8,851 nt of DNA from an uncultured Lachnospiraceae bacterium (GTDB lineage Bacteria > Bacillota > Clostridia > Lachnospirales > Lachnospiraceae): positions 1-8,851 of the forward strand of contig CAJUAE010000122.1 of assembly GCA_910583965.1 (NCBI GenBank), written 5' to 3'. The first letter of the stretch is position 1; every line of letters begins with the position of its first letter. Positions 1-6,403 of this stretch are shown here, in pieces. Both the position numbers and the translations under genes were made by a program. The notes under the pieces were generated by a model, which was not told the origin of the DNA, ran no database searches, and worked only from the letters and a program-made list of their open reading frames with translations.

Positions 1-3
1 TAA

Positions 4-11
4 CAAAATTA
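4..11. repeat. Left 8-bp direct repeat (putative target-site duplication)
   Basis: CAAAATTA, identical to 146-153. The match extends to 10 of 11 bases if the three bases to the left are included. It immediately abuts the left end of the inverted-repeat element. Confidence 0.55.
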
Positions 12-145
12 GTTATCGTTCAACCATGCCATTCATAAGTCGTCAGAATATATATTTTCACAAAGGATATTAAGTCTTTTCTGGCGACTTATTTCATGAC
101 GGGCGTCCACCCTATGGAAGTGATTGTGCATGGCTGAACTATTAC
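12..145. mobile_element. MITE-like inverted-repeat element, 134 bp
   Basis: The two ends form an 18-bp terminal inverted repeat: GTTATCGTTCAACCATGC at 12-29 against GTAATAGTTCAGCCATGC read on the minus strand from 145 to 128, 15 of 18 identical. The octamer CAAAATTA lies directly outside both ends (4-11 and 146-153), as a target-site duplication would. Inside is a second dyad, 35-48 with 79-92 (13 of 14 pairs, the other a G:U on one strand), so a transcript would fold as a branched hairpin. It is too short for a transposase and no convincing ORF is present, so it would be non-autonomous. An end starting GTAA with an 8-bp duplication resembles what is known of IS66-family elements, but that assignment is inference. 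It sits exactly at the 3' end of manA, and the right repeat contains the manA stop codon. Confidence 0.6.
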
Positions 146-153
146 CAAAATTA
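146..153. repeat. Right 8-bp direct repeat (putative target-site duplication)
   Basis: CAAAATTA, identical to 4-11. Its last three bases are the complement of the manA TAA stop, so an insertion here would have kept the manA reading frame and stop intact. Confidence 0.55.
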
Positions 154-1089
154 CACCACTGTGGAAGCAATCAATTCCATTTTGCCTTGAAGTTGGGCTT
201 TGCCAAAACCATTTGGCAGAATAAAATGGTCTCCTTTTTTGAGCGGATGCCCATTAATCTGTCCATCTCCCTCGACAACACTCATAATTAGAAATGAGTA
301 ATCCTGTGAAACTTCCATACTACCATCTACATCTAGTTTCCATACTTGATAATAATCACATAAAATCAATGGATTCATTGTATTTTTTGCATCTGTAGAA
401 ATATTGATAACACTTTCCGCTACCGATTTTGCTGGAACTGTGATAACATCAATACTCTTGTCAATATGAAGCTCACGAGGTTTTCCATTCTGAAGACGTC
501 CATAATCGTACACACGATATGTAATATCAGAATTCTGCTGTGTCTCAAGAATCTCAATACCACCTTTAATCGCATGGACTGTTCCCGGGTCAATCTGAAT
601 AAAATCACCTTTTTTTACTGGAACTTCACGCAGAAACTCCTCCCATTTACCATTCTGAATCATATCCTCAAGTTCTGCTTTATCCTTTGCATTGTGTCCG
701 ATTACAAGCGTTGCACCTTCTGGCGCATCAAGAATATACCAACACTCTGTCTTTCCCAAGGAACCATTTTCATTCTTTCCAGCATAGGTATCATCTGGGT
801 GTACTTGAATGCTCAAATCATCATTGGCGTCAATAATCTTAATCAAAAGTGGAAAACGGTCTCCGGCGGCACCGCCAAAAAGCTGTGGTTCCTCTGTCCA
901 GAGCTGACTCAATGTCTTTCCGGCAAAAGCGCCCTCCTTCACTGTGCAGTCCCCGTTTGGGTGTGCGCTCACTGCCCAGCACTCTCCAGTGTTCTCGCCG
1001 GGAATCTCATATCCCCATTTACTTCCAAGCTTGTTTCCGCCCCAGATCATCTGTTTAAATACAGGGATCATAAATAAAATTTCGCTCAT
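151..1089 (-). CDS. manA: Mannose-6-phosphate isomerase, class I (312 aa)
   Basis: This cytoplasmic zinc enzyme interconverts mannose-6-phosphate and fructose-6-phosphate, bringing mannose into glycolysis. The catalytic cupin motifs are all visible: Gln95 and His97 in SIQVHPDD, Glu115 in TECWYIL, His172 in DPGTVHAI, and the active-site Arg192 in TYRVYDYGR. The positions and length match the short Firmicutes form such as B. subtilis ManA, where His97, Glu115 and His172 bind the metal. The start is taken at 1089 because a GGGGG-type Shine-Dalgarno lies about 9 bases upstream and the protein then begins MSEILFMIPVFKQMIWGG, as family members do. A longer frame reaches 1140 but has no ribosome site and adds a non-homologous leader. 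The gene appears to have its own promoter (1227-1255) and fits as the last step of the mannose-oligosaccharide pathway encoded to the right. Confidence 0.95.
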   Translation of the reverse strand: MSEILFMIPVFKQMIWGGNKLGSKWGYEIPGENTGECWAVSAHPNGDCTVKEGAFAGKTLSQLWTEEPQLFGGAAGDRFPLLIKIIDANDDLSIQVHPDDTYAGKNENGSLGKTECWYILDAPEGATLVIGHNAKDKAELEDMIQNGKWEEFLREVPVKKGDFIQIDPGTVHAIKGGIEILETQQNSDITYRVYDYGRLQNGKPRELHIDKSIDVITVPAKSVAESVINISTDAKNTMNPLILCDYYQVWKLDVDGSMEVSQDYSFLIMSVVEGDGQINGHPLKKGDHFILPNGFGKAQLQGKMELIASTVV

Positions 1090-1176
1090 ATGCAATTTTC
1101 CCCCATTCATTTTCCATATACTCACACCATCCACAGCCAAAAAGCAGCATAATACTTTATGCAGATGTCACATCAC

Positions 1177-1215
1177 GTTATACTGAGGGTCAGTCTTTTT
1201 GACCGCCAGTATAAC
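1177..1215 (-). promoter_or_regulatory. 39-base dyad at the 5' end of the manA transcript
   Basis: Two nested inverted repeats share one centre: GTTATACTG (1177-1185) with CAGTATAAC (1207-1215), and GGTCA (1188-1192) with TGACC (1200-1204). They are separated by a symmetric 2x2 mismatch, and the loop is 7 bases. The dyad starts about 5 bases after the start point predicted from the upstream promoter. It could therefore be an operator or a 5' hairpin that stabilises or regulates manA mRNA. No T tract follows on either side, so it is not a normal terminator. Confidence 0.55.
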
Positions 1216-1226
1216 CTTATAAATCC

Positions 1227-1255
1227 ATTGTAGAGGTTCTGCCTCATAAAGTCAA
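1227..1255 (-). promoter_or_regulatory. Sigma-A type promoter for manA
   Basis: On the minus strand TTGACT (1255-1250) is followed after exactly 17 bases by TACAAT (1232-1227). Each hexamer matches consensus at five of six positions. The start point is predicted near 1219-1220, giving a leader of about 130 bases before manA. The -35 box overlaps the TGA stop of the chemoreceptor gene, so manA can be transcribed separately from the operon before it. Confidence 0.7.
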
Positions 1256-2955
1256 TCCAATCGGAAGGATTTCAGATTTCTATCCAGACGATTTGCCAGT
1301 TCTGTCAAATCTACAGTTAATATCTCAAGCCCTTCCATTCCATGCATCATCTGTGTTGTCATCTCTGCGGCATTCTCTGAGAGATTTGCATTATTTCGCG
1401 CTGATTCTGACAGCTCTATGATAATGTTGGACATATTGTCTTTCGCTTGATTCATACCAGACACACTCTGCTGCATATTGGTTTCACGATAAGTAATCTC
1501 CATAACATCCTGATGAATTTTGTCAAAAATATCCTTTGTTCGATTTACATTCTGCTCCTGTTTTTGCAGTGCCTCATTGACTGTTCCCATTACACCAACA
1601 ATTCCAGTTATCTTCCCAACCAGCAACTGAATATTATCCTCAATTCTTGATACAGAACTGTTGGACTCTTCTGCAAGCTTCTGAATCTGTGTAGCAACTA
1701 CTGCAAATCCCCTGCCTGCCTCTCCTGCCCGCGCCGCCTCAATACTTGCATTTAGGGCAAGCAGATTTGTCTCATCGGCAATGCTGATAATGTACTCTGT
1801 AACACTGCGAATCTGCTGAACAGAATTGTTTGTCTCAGTCACCTGTTCGCTAATGTTTTTTACTGTCTCCTGAGAATCCCTGCTGCTGTGAAACAGTTCA
1901 TCGAGAATTTCTTTGCTCGCTGTAGATAGCTGCGCCATATGATCTGACAATTCACTGATATCCTCTATTTCCTTTAGCATTTGGTCGATTGCTTTCCGTG
2001 TAACCTCAACATCACTCTCCGCGCTCTCTGTTCCCTGTTTTTGATTGTTTGCTGTCACATTGATTTTCTCGACACTTCTGCTCATCTCATGTGCAGAATC
2101 AACATTCTTACACAAGGTCACATTTAGTTTATCCACTGCCTGAGTCAATTTCTCCACACCCGCACGAATTTCCTCCATAAGTCCCGCCATTTTAATTCTT
2201 AATTTTTCCGTTCCAGAGGACAATTCCCCAAACTCATCACGCCGATGTGTTCCTGCAAGTCTTCCATCTGTCAAGTCCCCCTCAGAAACCTTTAACAAGA
2301 CTTCTCGTACATTGTGAATAACCTTAGTCAGACTACCAATATAACAAAATATCACTATGGCGACCGCCATTAATACTGCGACGCACACCGCCGCGCTTGT
2401 ACCAATATAGCGTTTGATTCGATTCTCTAAATTCTGTGTTGACACCGATGCCATCAGTGCGCCAATCACAGAGCCATCACCGGGCTGGACTATCGGTATA
2501 ATATAAGCATGACACATCTTCCCGTCAATATCAATATTGCGATACCAAAGTTGTGCTCCTTGCTGCAAAGTGTATTTTTTAATGTTCTCGCCCGCCATCA
2601 TACCAATCCAACGCGTACCATTACAATCACAAATTGAAGTCATCACTGCAGTATCTCGGAAAAAAAATGTAATGTCAACTTCTGTCTGTTCTTTTAAGCT
2701 GTCAACCAATGAGGTCTCTTTGGAAATATTAAAATTCATACCACGCCAGACATTTCCATCTTCTTTCATGGCATAGTTTCCATACCCCTGGCTGTCATAC
2801 AAGTTCATTGCCGCAAGTGCACTGGATTTGAGTCTGCTTTCCGTCTCCTCATACATACCAGATCGAAATTGTGCCATACCACTTATTAAAGAAAGAACAG
2901 TTAATAAAAGAAGTGGCACCACGCAGAGTGTGAACATTTTCTGTTTGAATCTCAT
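1252..2955 (-). CDS. Methyl-accepting chemotaxis protein (567 aa)
   Basis: This is a transmembrane chemoreceptor that signals through CheW and CheA. Membrane segment 1 is at about residues 8-27, followed by an extracellular sensor of about 155 residues (30-184). The sensor stretch DITFFFRDTAVMTS...NGTRWIGMMAGE and the later DGSVIGALMAS resemble single-Cache domains. Membrane segment 2 is at about 185-207, a HAMP domain at about 205-258, and then a long coiled-coil signalling domain. Its highly conserved hairpin tip is at about 394-421, including ETNLLALNASIEAARAGEAGRGFAVVA. No C-terminal CheR-binding pentapeptide is present; the protein ends LKSFRLD. The start at 2955 has AAGGAGGGG about 6 bases upstream; an upstream in-frame ATG at 2979 lacks this. 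It begins 13 bases after the sugar-binding protein gene and its ribosome site overlaps that stop, so the two are co-translated. A role in sensing ligand-loaded binding protein is inferred from this linkage. Confidence 0.93.
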   Translation of the reverse strand: MRFKQKMFTLCVVPLLLLTVLSLISGMAQFRSGMYEETESRLKSSALAAMNLYDSQGYGNYAMKEDGNVWRGMNFNISKETSLVDSLKEQTEVDITFFFRDTAVMTSICDCNGTRWIGMMAGENIKKYTLQQGAQLWYRNIDIDGKMCHAYIIPIVQPGDGSVIGALMASVSTQNLENRIKRYIGTSAAVCVAVLMAVAIVIFCYIGSLTKVIHNVREVLLKVSEGDLTDGRLAGTHRRDEFGELSSGTEKLRIKMAGLMEEIRAGVEKLTQAVDKLNVTLCKNVDSAHEMSRSVEKINVTANNQKQGTESAESDVEVTRKAIDQMLKEIEDISELSDHMAQLSTASKEILDELFHSSRDSQETVKNISEQVTETNNSVQQIRSVTEYIISIADETNLLALNASIEAARAGEAGRGFAVVATQIQKLAEESNSSVSRIEDNIQLLVGKITGIVGVMGTVNEALQKQEQNVNRTKDIFDKIHQDVMEITYRETNMQQSVSGMNQAKDNMSNIIIELSESARNNANLSENAAEMTTQMMHGMEGLEILTVDLTELANRLDRNLKSFRLD

Positions 2956-2968
2956 AGCACACCCCTCC

Positions 2969-4002
2969 TTACATTGCATCTTGTGTTATGACTGTAACTC
3001 CTGTATCTGTTTTGGTGTTCGTGTCTGTATAGGTACCCTCTAATGCCTGAACTGCAATTTTCAGTCCATCGCGCCCCATAACTTCAGGATTTTGCTTCAT
3101 GGTAGCATAGATAATACCATCAGAAACCATTTCCAACACAGTGTCTGACGTATCAAATCCAATCACAATGCTCTGTGTGCCTTCCTCCTGTAATGCTGTT
3201 CCAACTGCAGCGGTTGTGCCTTCATTTGTCCCAAAAAAACCTATATATTCCTGAGAAATCCCCTCTGCAACAGCATTTTTCACATTTTCTGTATTGTCCT
3301 GCATATAAACAGTATCTGAAAGGGTGAACGCTGTTCCTTCAAAAGCTTCTCGAAACCCTTGTTCTCTTGCCACACAGGAGGCTGTATCTACTGTCACCCC
3401 CATAATGCCAATGGTTCCGCTGGTAATTCCCTGCTCCTGCAGTGCACTTTTCATCGTTTCACCCGCTGTTCTGCTCGCCGCCACATTGTCCGTAGACAGC
3501 GCTGTCACACAGTCATAGCTTGCAGCACTGTCCACATAGACAATCTTACATCCAGCATCCGCTGCCTTGCGCAGACTATCATTTATCCCTTCTGCACTGT
3601 TTGCTGCAATTAAAATTGCATTTGCGCCATCTGCAACCGCCGCATCAATGCATGCGCTCTGCTGCGCATCATCACGCGTGTCTGGTCCCGTCCATTTATA
3701 ACAGATATTTCCAAGTTGTGTAGCTGCGTCAATACAGCCATTATCAATAGACTTCCAATAACTGTCACTCAAATCCATAGTAATCAAATAGATTGTGTAT
3801 TCCTGTTGTGTATCTTTTTTTCAGCACTTGTAACTTGTGTACTATCTGCCATCTTACTATCTGTAGTCACTTTCTGTTCTGTATCCACAGAAGACACCAT
3901 AGGCTGATCGGGCATAATGATTTCTGGTGTTGTAGTGACTCCACACCCTGTAAGAAATCCACAGATCAAAACGCCAAATATTCCTTTCCATATTTTTTTC
4001 AT
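2969..4002 (-). pseudogene. Sugar-binding lipoprotein, ribose/galactose type (RbsB-like), split by a -1 frameshift
   Basis: Read across one frameshift this is a 344-aa type I periplasmic-binding-fold protein. Residues 1-20 are a lipoprotein signal peptide with lipobox LTGC (Cys20). Residues 21-63 are a Ser/Thr-rich linker, and the binding domain starts EYTIYLITMDLSDSYWKSIDNG. Typical motifs follow: DGANAILIAANSAEGINDSLRKAADAGCKIVYVD, GTIGIMGV, IGFFGTNEGTTAAVG and IVIGFDTSD. As written, the first frame (4002 to 3784) ends after 72 residues and the rest continues in the -1 frame from 3814. The junction is the A7 run at 3815-3821; eight A residues would give one open frame. The start has AAAGGAGAGAG before ATG; the downstream part has no ribosome site of its own. 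No CUT2 permease or ATPase is nearby, so the partner is more likely the adjacent chemoreceptor. It could be an inactivated gene, a phase-variable or recoded one, or a sequence error. Confidence 0.85.
3814..3820 (-). other. A_AAA_AAG slippery heptamer at the frameshift
   Basis: The 0-frame codons GAA AAA AAG (3822-3814) contain the heptamer A AAA AAG in the correct phase, the same slippery sequence used in E. coli dnaX. A single -1 slip makes the next codon GAT and enters exactly the frame that encodes the binding domain. I see no clear upstream Shine-Dalgarno stimulator or downstream stem-loop. Programmed frameshifting is therefore only one option beside transcriptional slippage, a real deletion or a homopolymer error. 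Confidence 0.5.
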
Positions 4003-4029
4003 TCGCTCTCTCCTTTTAATGTATTTATT

Positions 4030-5136
4030 TTAACGCATCTGTGCTATATACTGTGCCAAAACCTGTGCCGCCTGCTGATGACACAAAAATCCTGGGTGCT
4101 CCCTGGATCCAACGCTCTCTCTTGTCATATCTGGAAGCTGCAAATAGGAAATAAATCGGTCATTTGTCTCATGCGCATAGAAAGAGACTGCCTCGCAAAG
4201 ATAAAGCTGGAACGGAATGCCAATCATTCCATAACACCAAATAATATATGCTTTGGGATTACATTCTCTAATTAGAGCCAAAAAATCTTTCACTGCCTGC
4301 TGAAATGTTTTAATATCTTCCATATTATAAGACCCATCTGCATTTCTGCGCATCTTGTGACATTCTCCAGTCTGCGCGTCAACCCACTCTGGCTGATCAA
4401 AAGAAGCGGCATCATTTGTCCCCAGATTGACCACCACAAAATCCGGTTGCCAACTCGCAAAATCGTGCGGCTGATTTCCTCCAAGTCTCTCATTTTCAGG
4501 TCCAGGCATCAGACTGCAAATTTCTTTATAGTATTTTGGAATGGCTCCCCGCGTATTGTTGTCCCATGTATTATGCACTCCCCATCCACTCTGCGAAAAA
4601 ACACGGTATTCTGCATCAAGTATTTGTGCGGTCTGATAAGTATAACTTTTCACTGCGGAAAAAAACATTGGTATCCAATCGCTCTCTTCCCGCGCGCCAA
4701 TAAGCCCCTCACCGGAAGTTATGCTGTCACCAATAAACTCAATTTTTAACTTTTTATCCACAACTGGGCGAAACTCCCCATCATAGCGAAACGCATGAAT
4801 ATGAATATAAGAATTTCCATCATCGCTCATCGCCTGTAAATCCTTAAAAAAGTGTACGTTTTTGACACCATCCGAACTCATACCCCGAAACAGTGGAACC
4901 CAGTATCTGCCCTTTTGCAGCATTTGCCGCCCCACCCAATCTCCATTGATCGTATAGCTAAACCATGACTCATAGACTTCAAACGTAACTTCTAGCTCTA
5001 CCCAGAATTCCGATCCTGTCACATTGCATTCAAATCCGCTTGCCGTCCAAAACAAGGTCAGCGGCGCGCGACATGCCGTCGTCCTTCCATGCACTTTTAT
5101 CTCTGGAATATCCTGAAGTAATGTCTCTTTTAACAT
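4030..5136 (-). CDS. SGNH/GDSL acetylesterase, carbohydrate esterase family 2-like (368 aa)
   Basis: It probably removes acetyl groups from plant polysaccharide oligomers such as acetylated mannan. An N-terminal beta-rich domain (about residues 1-125, jelly-roll-like by composition) precedes an SGNH hydrolase domain. Block I is IEFIGDSITSGEG with nucleophile Ser138, the Gly of block II may lie in SQSGWGVHNTW, block III is VVVNLGTNDAA (Asn241), and block V is SREHPGFLCHQQAA with His347. The usual Asp of a Ser-Asp-His triad is absent from block V, which fits the Ser-His dyad known in CE2. The two-domain layout and length also fit CE2. No signal peptide is visible, so it should act in the cytoplasm on imported oligosaccharides. 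The start at 5136 has GGGAGG 7 bases upstream; a frame start at 5151 does not. The sugar-binding lipoprotein gene follows after 27 bases. Roseburia mannan loci are known to carry a CE2 esterase, which supports the assignment. Confidence 0.82.
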   Translation of the reverse strand: MLKETLLQDIPEIKVHGRTTACRAPLTLFWTASGFECNVTGSEFWVELEVTFEVYESWFSYTINGDWVGRQMLQKGRYWVPLFRGMSSDGVKNVHFFKDLQAMSDDGNSYIHIHAFRYDGEFRPVVDKKLKIEFIGDSITSGEGLIGAREESDWIPMFFSAVKSYTYQTAQILDAEYRVFSQSGWGVHNTWDNNTRGAIPKYYKEICSLMPGPENERLGGNQPHDFASWQPDFVVVNLGTNDAASFDQPEWVDAQTGECHKMRRNADGSYNMEDIKTFQQAVKDFLALIRECNPKAYIIWCYGMIGIPFQLYLCEAVSFYAHETNDRFISYLQLPDMTRESVGSREHPGFLCHQQAAQVLAQYIAQMR

Positions 5137-5292
5137 TGTTGTACCTCCCATGTATAATTAGATAGGAAAGGCTATCTTCCCTTACTCGTACAGATCTGTG
5201 TAATCGAGTAGAGAAAATTCATCTTCTCCCTACTCGCACACCGGACGCGGGCAGCTTTCACTGCATATTTCCTTTCCGCGTCTGTGTGTATA
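5137..5292 (-). promoter_or_regulatory. Structured leader of the esterase operon
   Basis: This gene-free interval between terminator and esterase can fold into three hairpins on the minus strand. First, a stem of 5 plus 7 pairs (5284-5288 with 5237-5241, 5276-5282 with 5244-5250) carries an 11-base A-rich bulge and a terminal GCAGU-GAAA-GCUGC hairpin with a GNRA loop. Second, a 13-pair stem (5224-5236 with 5205-5217, two G:U pairs) has a 6-base loop. Third, a small AGATAG/CTATCT hairpin spans 5159-5177. The usual -35/-10 pair was not found here, so the operon may be fed by read-through of the terminator or by an unconventional promoter. I recognise no known riboswitch class. Confidence 0.45.
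5174..5239. repeat. Direct repeat pair in the esterase leader
   Basis: ATCTTCCCTTACTCGTAC (5174-5191) and ATCTTCTCCCTACTCGCAC (5221-5239) are imperfect direct copies. A third CGAGTA core lies in inverted orientation at 5205-5210 and pairs with the second copy in the central hairpin. The arrangement could be protein-binding sites or alternative pairing partners in the RNA. Confidence 0.45.
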
Positions 5293-5322
5293 AAAAGAAC
5301 GCCGCATATCCGGCGTTCTTTT
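5293..5322 (-). terminator. Intrinsic terminator after the GH130 gene
   Basis: A perfect 12-bp stem (5293-5304 with 5311-5322) has a GC-rich core GAACGCCG, a 6-base loop and, on the minus strand, a TTCTTTTT run at its foot. It lies about 25 bases after the GH130 stop. The A/T symmetry means it could also work on the plus strand. Confidence 0.9.
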
Positions 5323-5346
5323 CTCCTACTTGAACAATTACACAGA

Positions 5347-6381
5347 CTATCTTCTGCCAATTTCTGTATCCGCTGTTGTCACTTTGCTGTTATTCTTGAT
5401 GTAATCTATAATTGCATCAAGCTCTGTAAACGCAAGTCCTACATAGCTGTCTGCTGCACCATAGTAGATAGCGATTCTGCCAGTATCTGAATCATGAATT
5501 GTAGCGCATGGAAAACATACATTCGGAACAAATCCTCTCTCCTCATACCACTCCTCTGGTGTCAACAAAAAGTTTTCACAGCGGTATTTTACAATCGAAG
5601 GATTGTCAATGTCAAGAATTGCGCCGCCAATCGAGTATACATATCCGTTGCAAGTGCCTGTCACTCCATGATAGAACAATAGCCACCCCTCACTTGTCTC
5701 AATTGGCGCTGCACCGCCACCAATCTTTAGGGACTGCCACCACTCATTTCCTTTCCCCATCACATGTCTATGTTTGCCCCAATAAACCAAATCAGGACTT
5801 TCACTTACAAAAATATCACCAAACGGTGTATGCCCCGAATCCGAAGGACGACTTAGCATCATAAAATTGCCGCCAATCTTTCTTGGAGACAGCACTGCGT
5901 TTCTATTAAATGGAAGAAATGGATTATCAATTCGTGTAAATGTCTTAAAGTCTGTTGTCTTTGCCATTCCAATTGCCGCACCATAAAAGTCTTGGCACCA
6001 GATAATATAATATATGTCTTCTACCTTCACAAGACGAGGATCATATGCGTATACTGGCATAAAAGGATTTCCTTCTTCGTCGACAAAATTTATCTTATTC
6101 GCATCAAAATCCCAATGAATCGCATCCTCGCTGCGCCCTAGATAAATATAGGGCACGCCATTTGTCTGCTCGCCGCGAAATACCCCAATAAATGCACCTT
6201 CATAGGGAATTACTGCACTGTTAAAAATTCTTGCAACACCCTTTACAGGATTTCTCCCAATAATTGGATTTTCATTGTATCTCCAGATGGGGGCATCGGT
6301 AATGCCGGATGTCTTCCCCTCTGCTCTGTCCTGCCAAGGCATATTTGGAACTGCCGGACTCATCATTTTTACTTTGCTCAT
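5347..6381 (-). CDS. GH130 beta-mannoside phosphorylase (344 aa)
   Basis: GH130 enzymes cleave beta-mannosides with inorganic phosphate to give mannose-1-phosphate, usually in the cytoplasm. The five-bladed propeller motifs are visible: GVARIFNSAV (48-57), VFRGEQ (67-72), and YAYDPRLVKVED (111-122), whose Asp114 is the likely catalytic acid. NRNAVLSPRK (159-168), SLKIGGGAAP (217-226) and FYHGV (236-240) hold candidate phosphate-binding Arg, Lys and His. The length of about 340 aa fits subfamily 2 (mannooligosaccharide or mannosyl-GlcNAc phosphorylase) better than the longer mannosylglucose phosphorylases of subfamily 1, but the substrate is not settled by sequence alone. AAGGAGG lies 8 bases before the ATG at 6381; a longer frame to 6429 overlaps the epimerase remnant and lacks a ribosome site. 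It starts 22 bases after the epimerase stop and shares its promoter. No defect is seen. Confidence 0.9.
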   Translation of the reverse strand: MSKVKMMSPAVPNMPWQDRAEGKTSGITDAPIWRYNENPIIGRNPVKGVARIFNSAVIPYEGAFIGVFRGEQTNGVPYIYLGRSEDAIHWDFDANKINFVDEEGNPFMPVYAYDPRLVKVEDIYYIIWCQDFYGAAIGMAKTTDFKTFTRIDNPFLPFNRNAVLSPRKIGGNFMMLSRPSDSGHTPFGDIFVSESPDLVYWGKHRHVMGKGNEWWQSLKIGGGAAPIETSEGWLLFYHGVTGTCNGYVYSIGGAILDIDNPSIVKYRCENFLLTPEEWYEERGFVPNVCFPCATIHDSDTGRIAIYYGAADSYVGLAFTELDAIIDYIKNNSKVTTADTEIGRR

Positions 6382-6403
6382 TTTTACTTCCTCCTTATTA
6401 TTG

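Noticed and set aside
35..92. Terminator for manA
   Set aside because: The stem is long but has a 30-base loop and no T run; it is part of the MITE-like element. No clear manA terminator is visible in the window.
60..137. Plus-strand peptide-like reading ending FMTGVHPMEVIVHG
   Set aside because: Only about 32 codons between stops, no recognised family, and the region is better explained by the inverted-repeat element.
466..1077. 203-aa plus-strand open frame
   Set aside because: It lies opposite manA, has no family motif and an unnatural composition, and is explained as a shadow of the strongly conserved minus-strand gene.
1177..1215. Intrinsic terminator for the chemoreceptor gene
   Set aside because: The stem has internal mismatches and no T run after it on either strand, and it lies downstream of a strong promoter.
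3784..4002. Independent 72-aa small lipoprotein
   Set aside because: It ends in a nonsense tail after the A7 run, and the -1 frame continues directly into the binding domain that such a signal peptide and linker should precede. It is the 5' part of the split gene.
5172..5360. 62-aa minus-strand frame across the terminator and leader
   Set aside because: It runs through the perfect terminator stem and overlaps the GH130 end, has no ribosome site and resembles nothing known.
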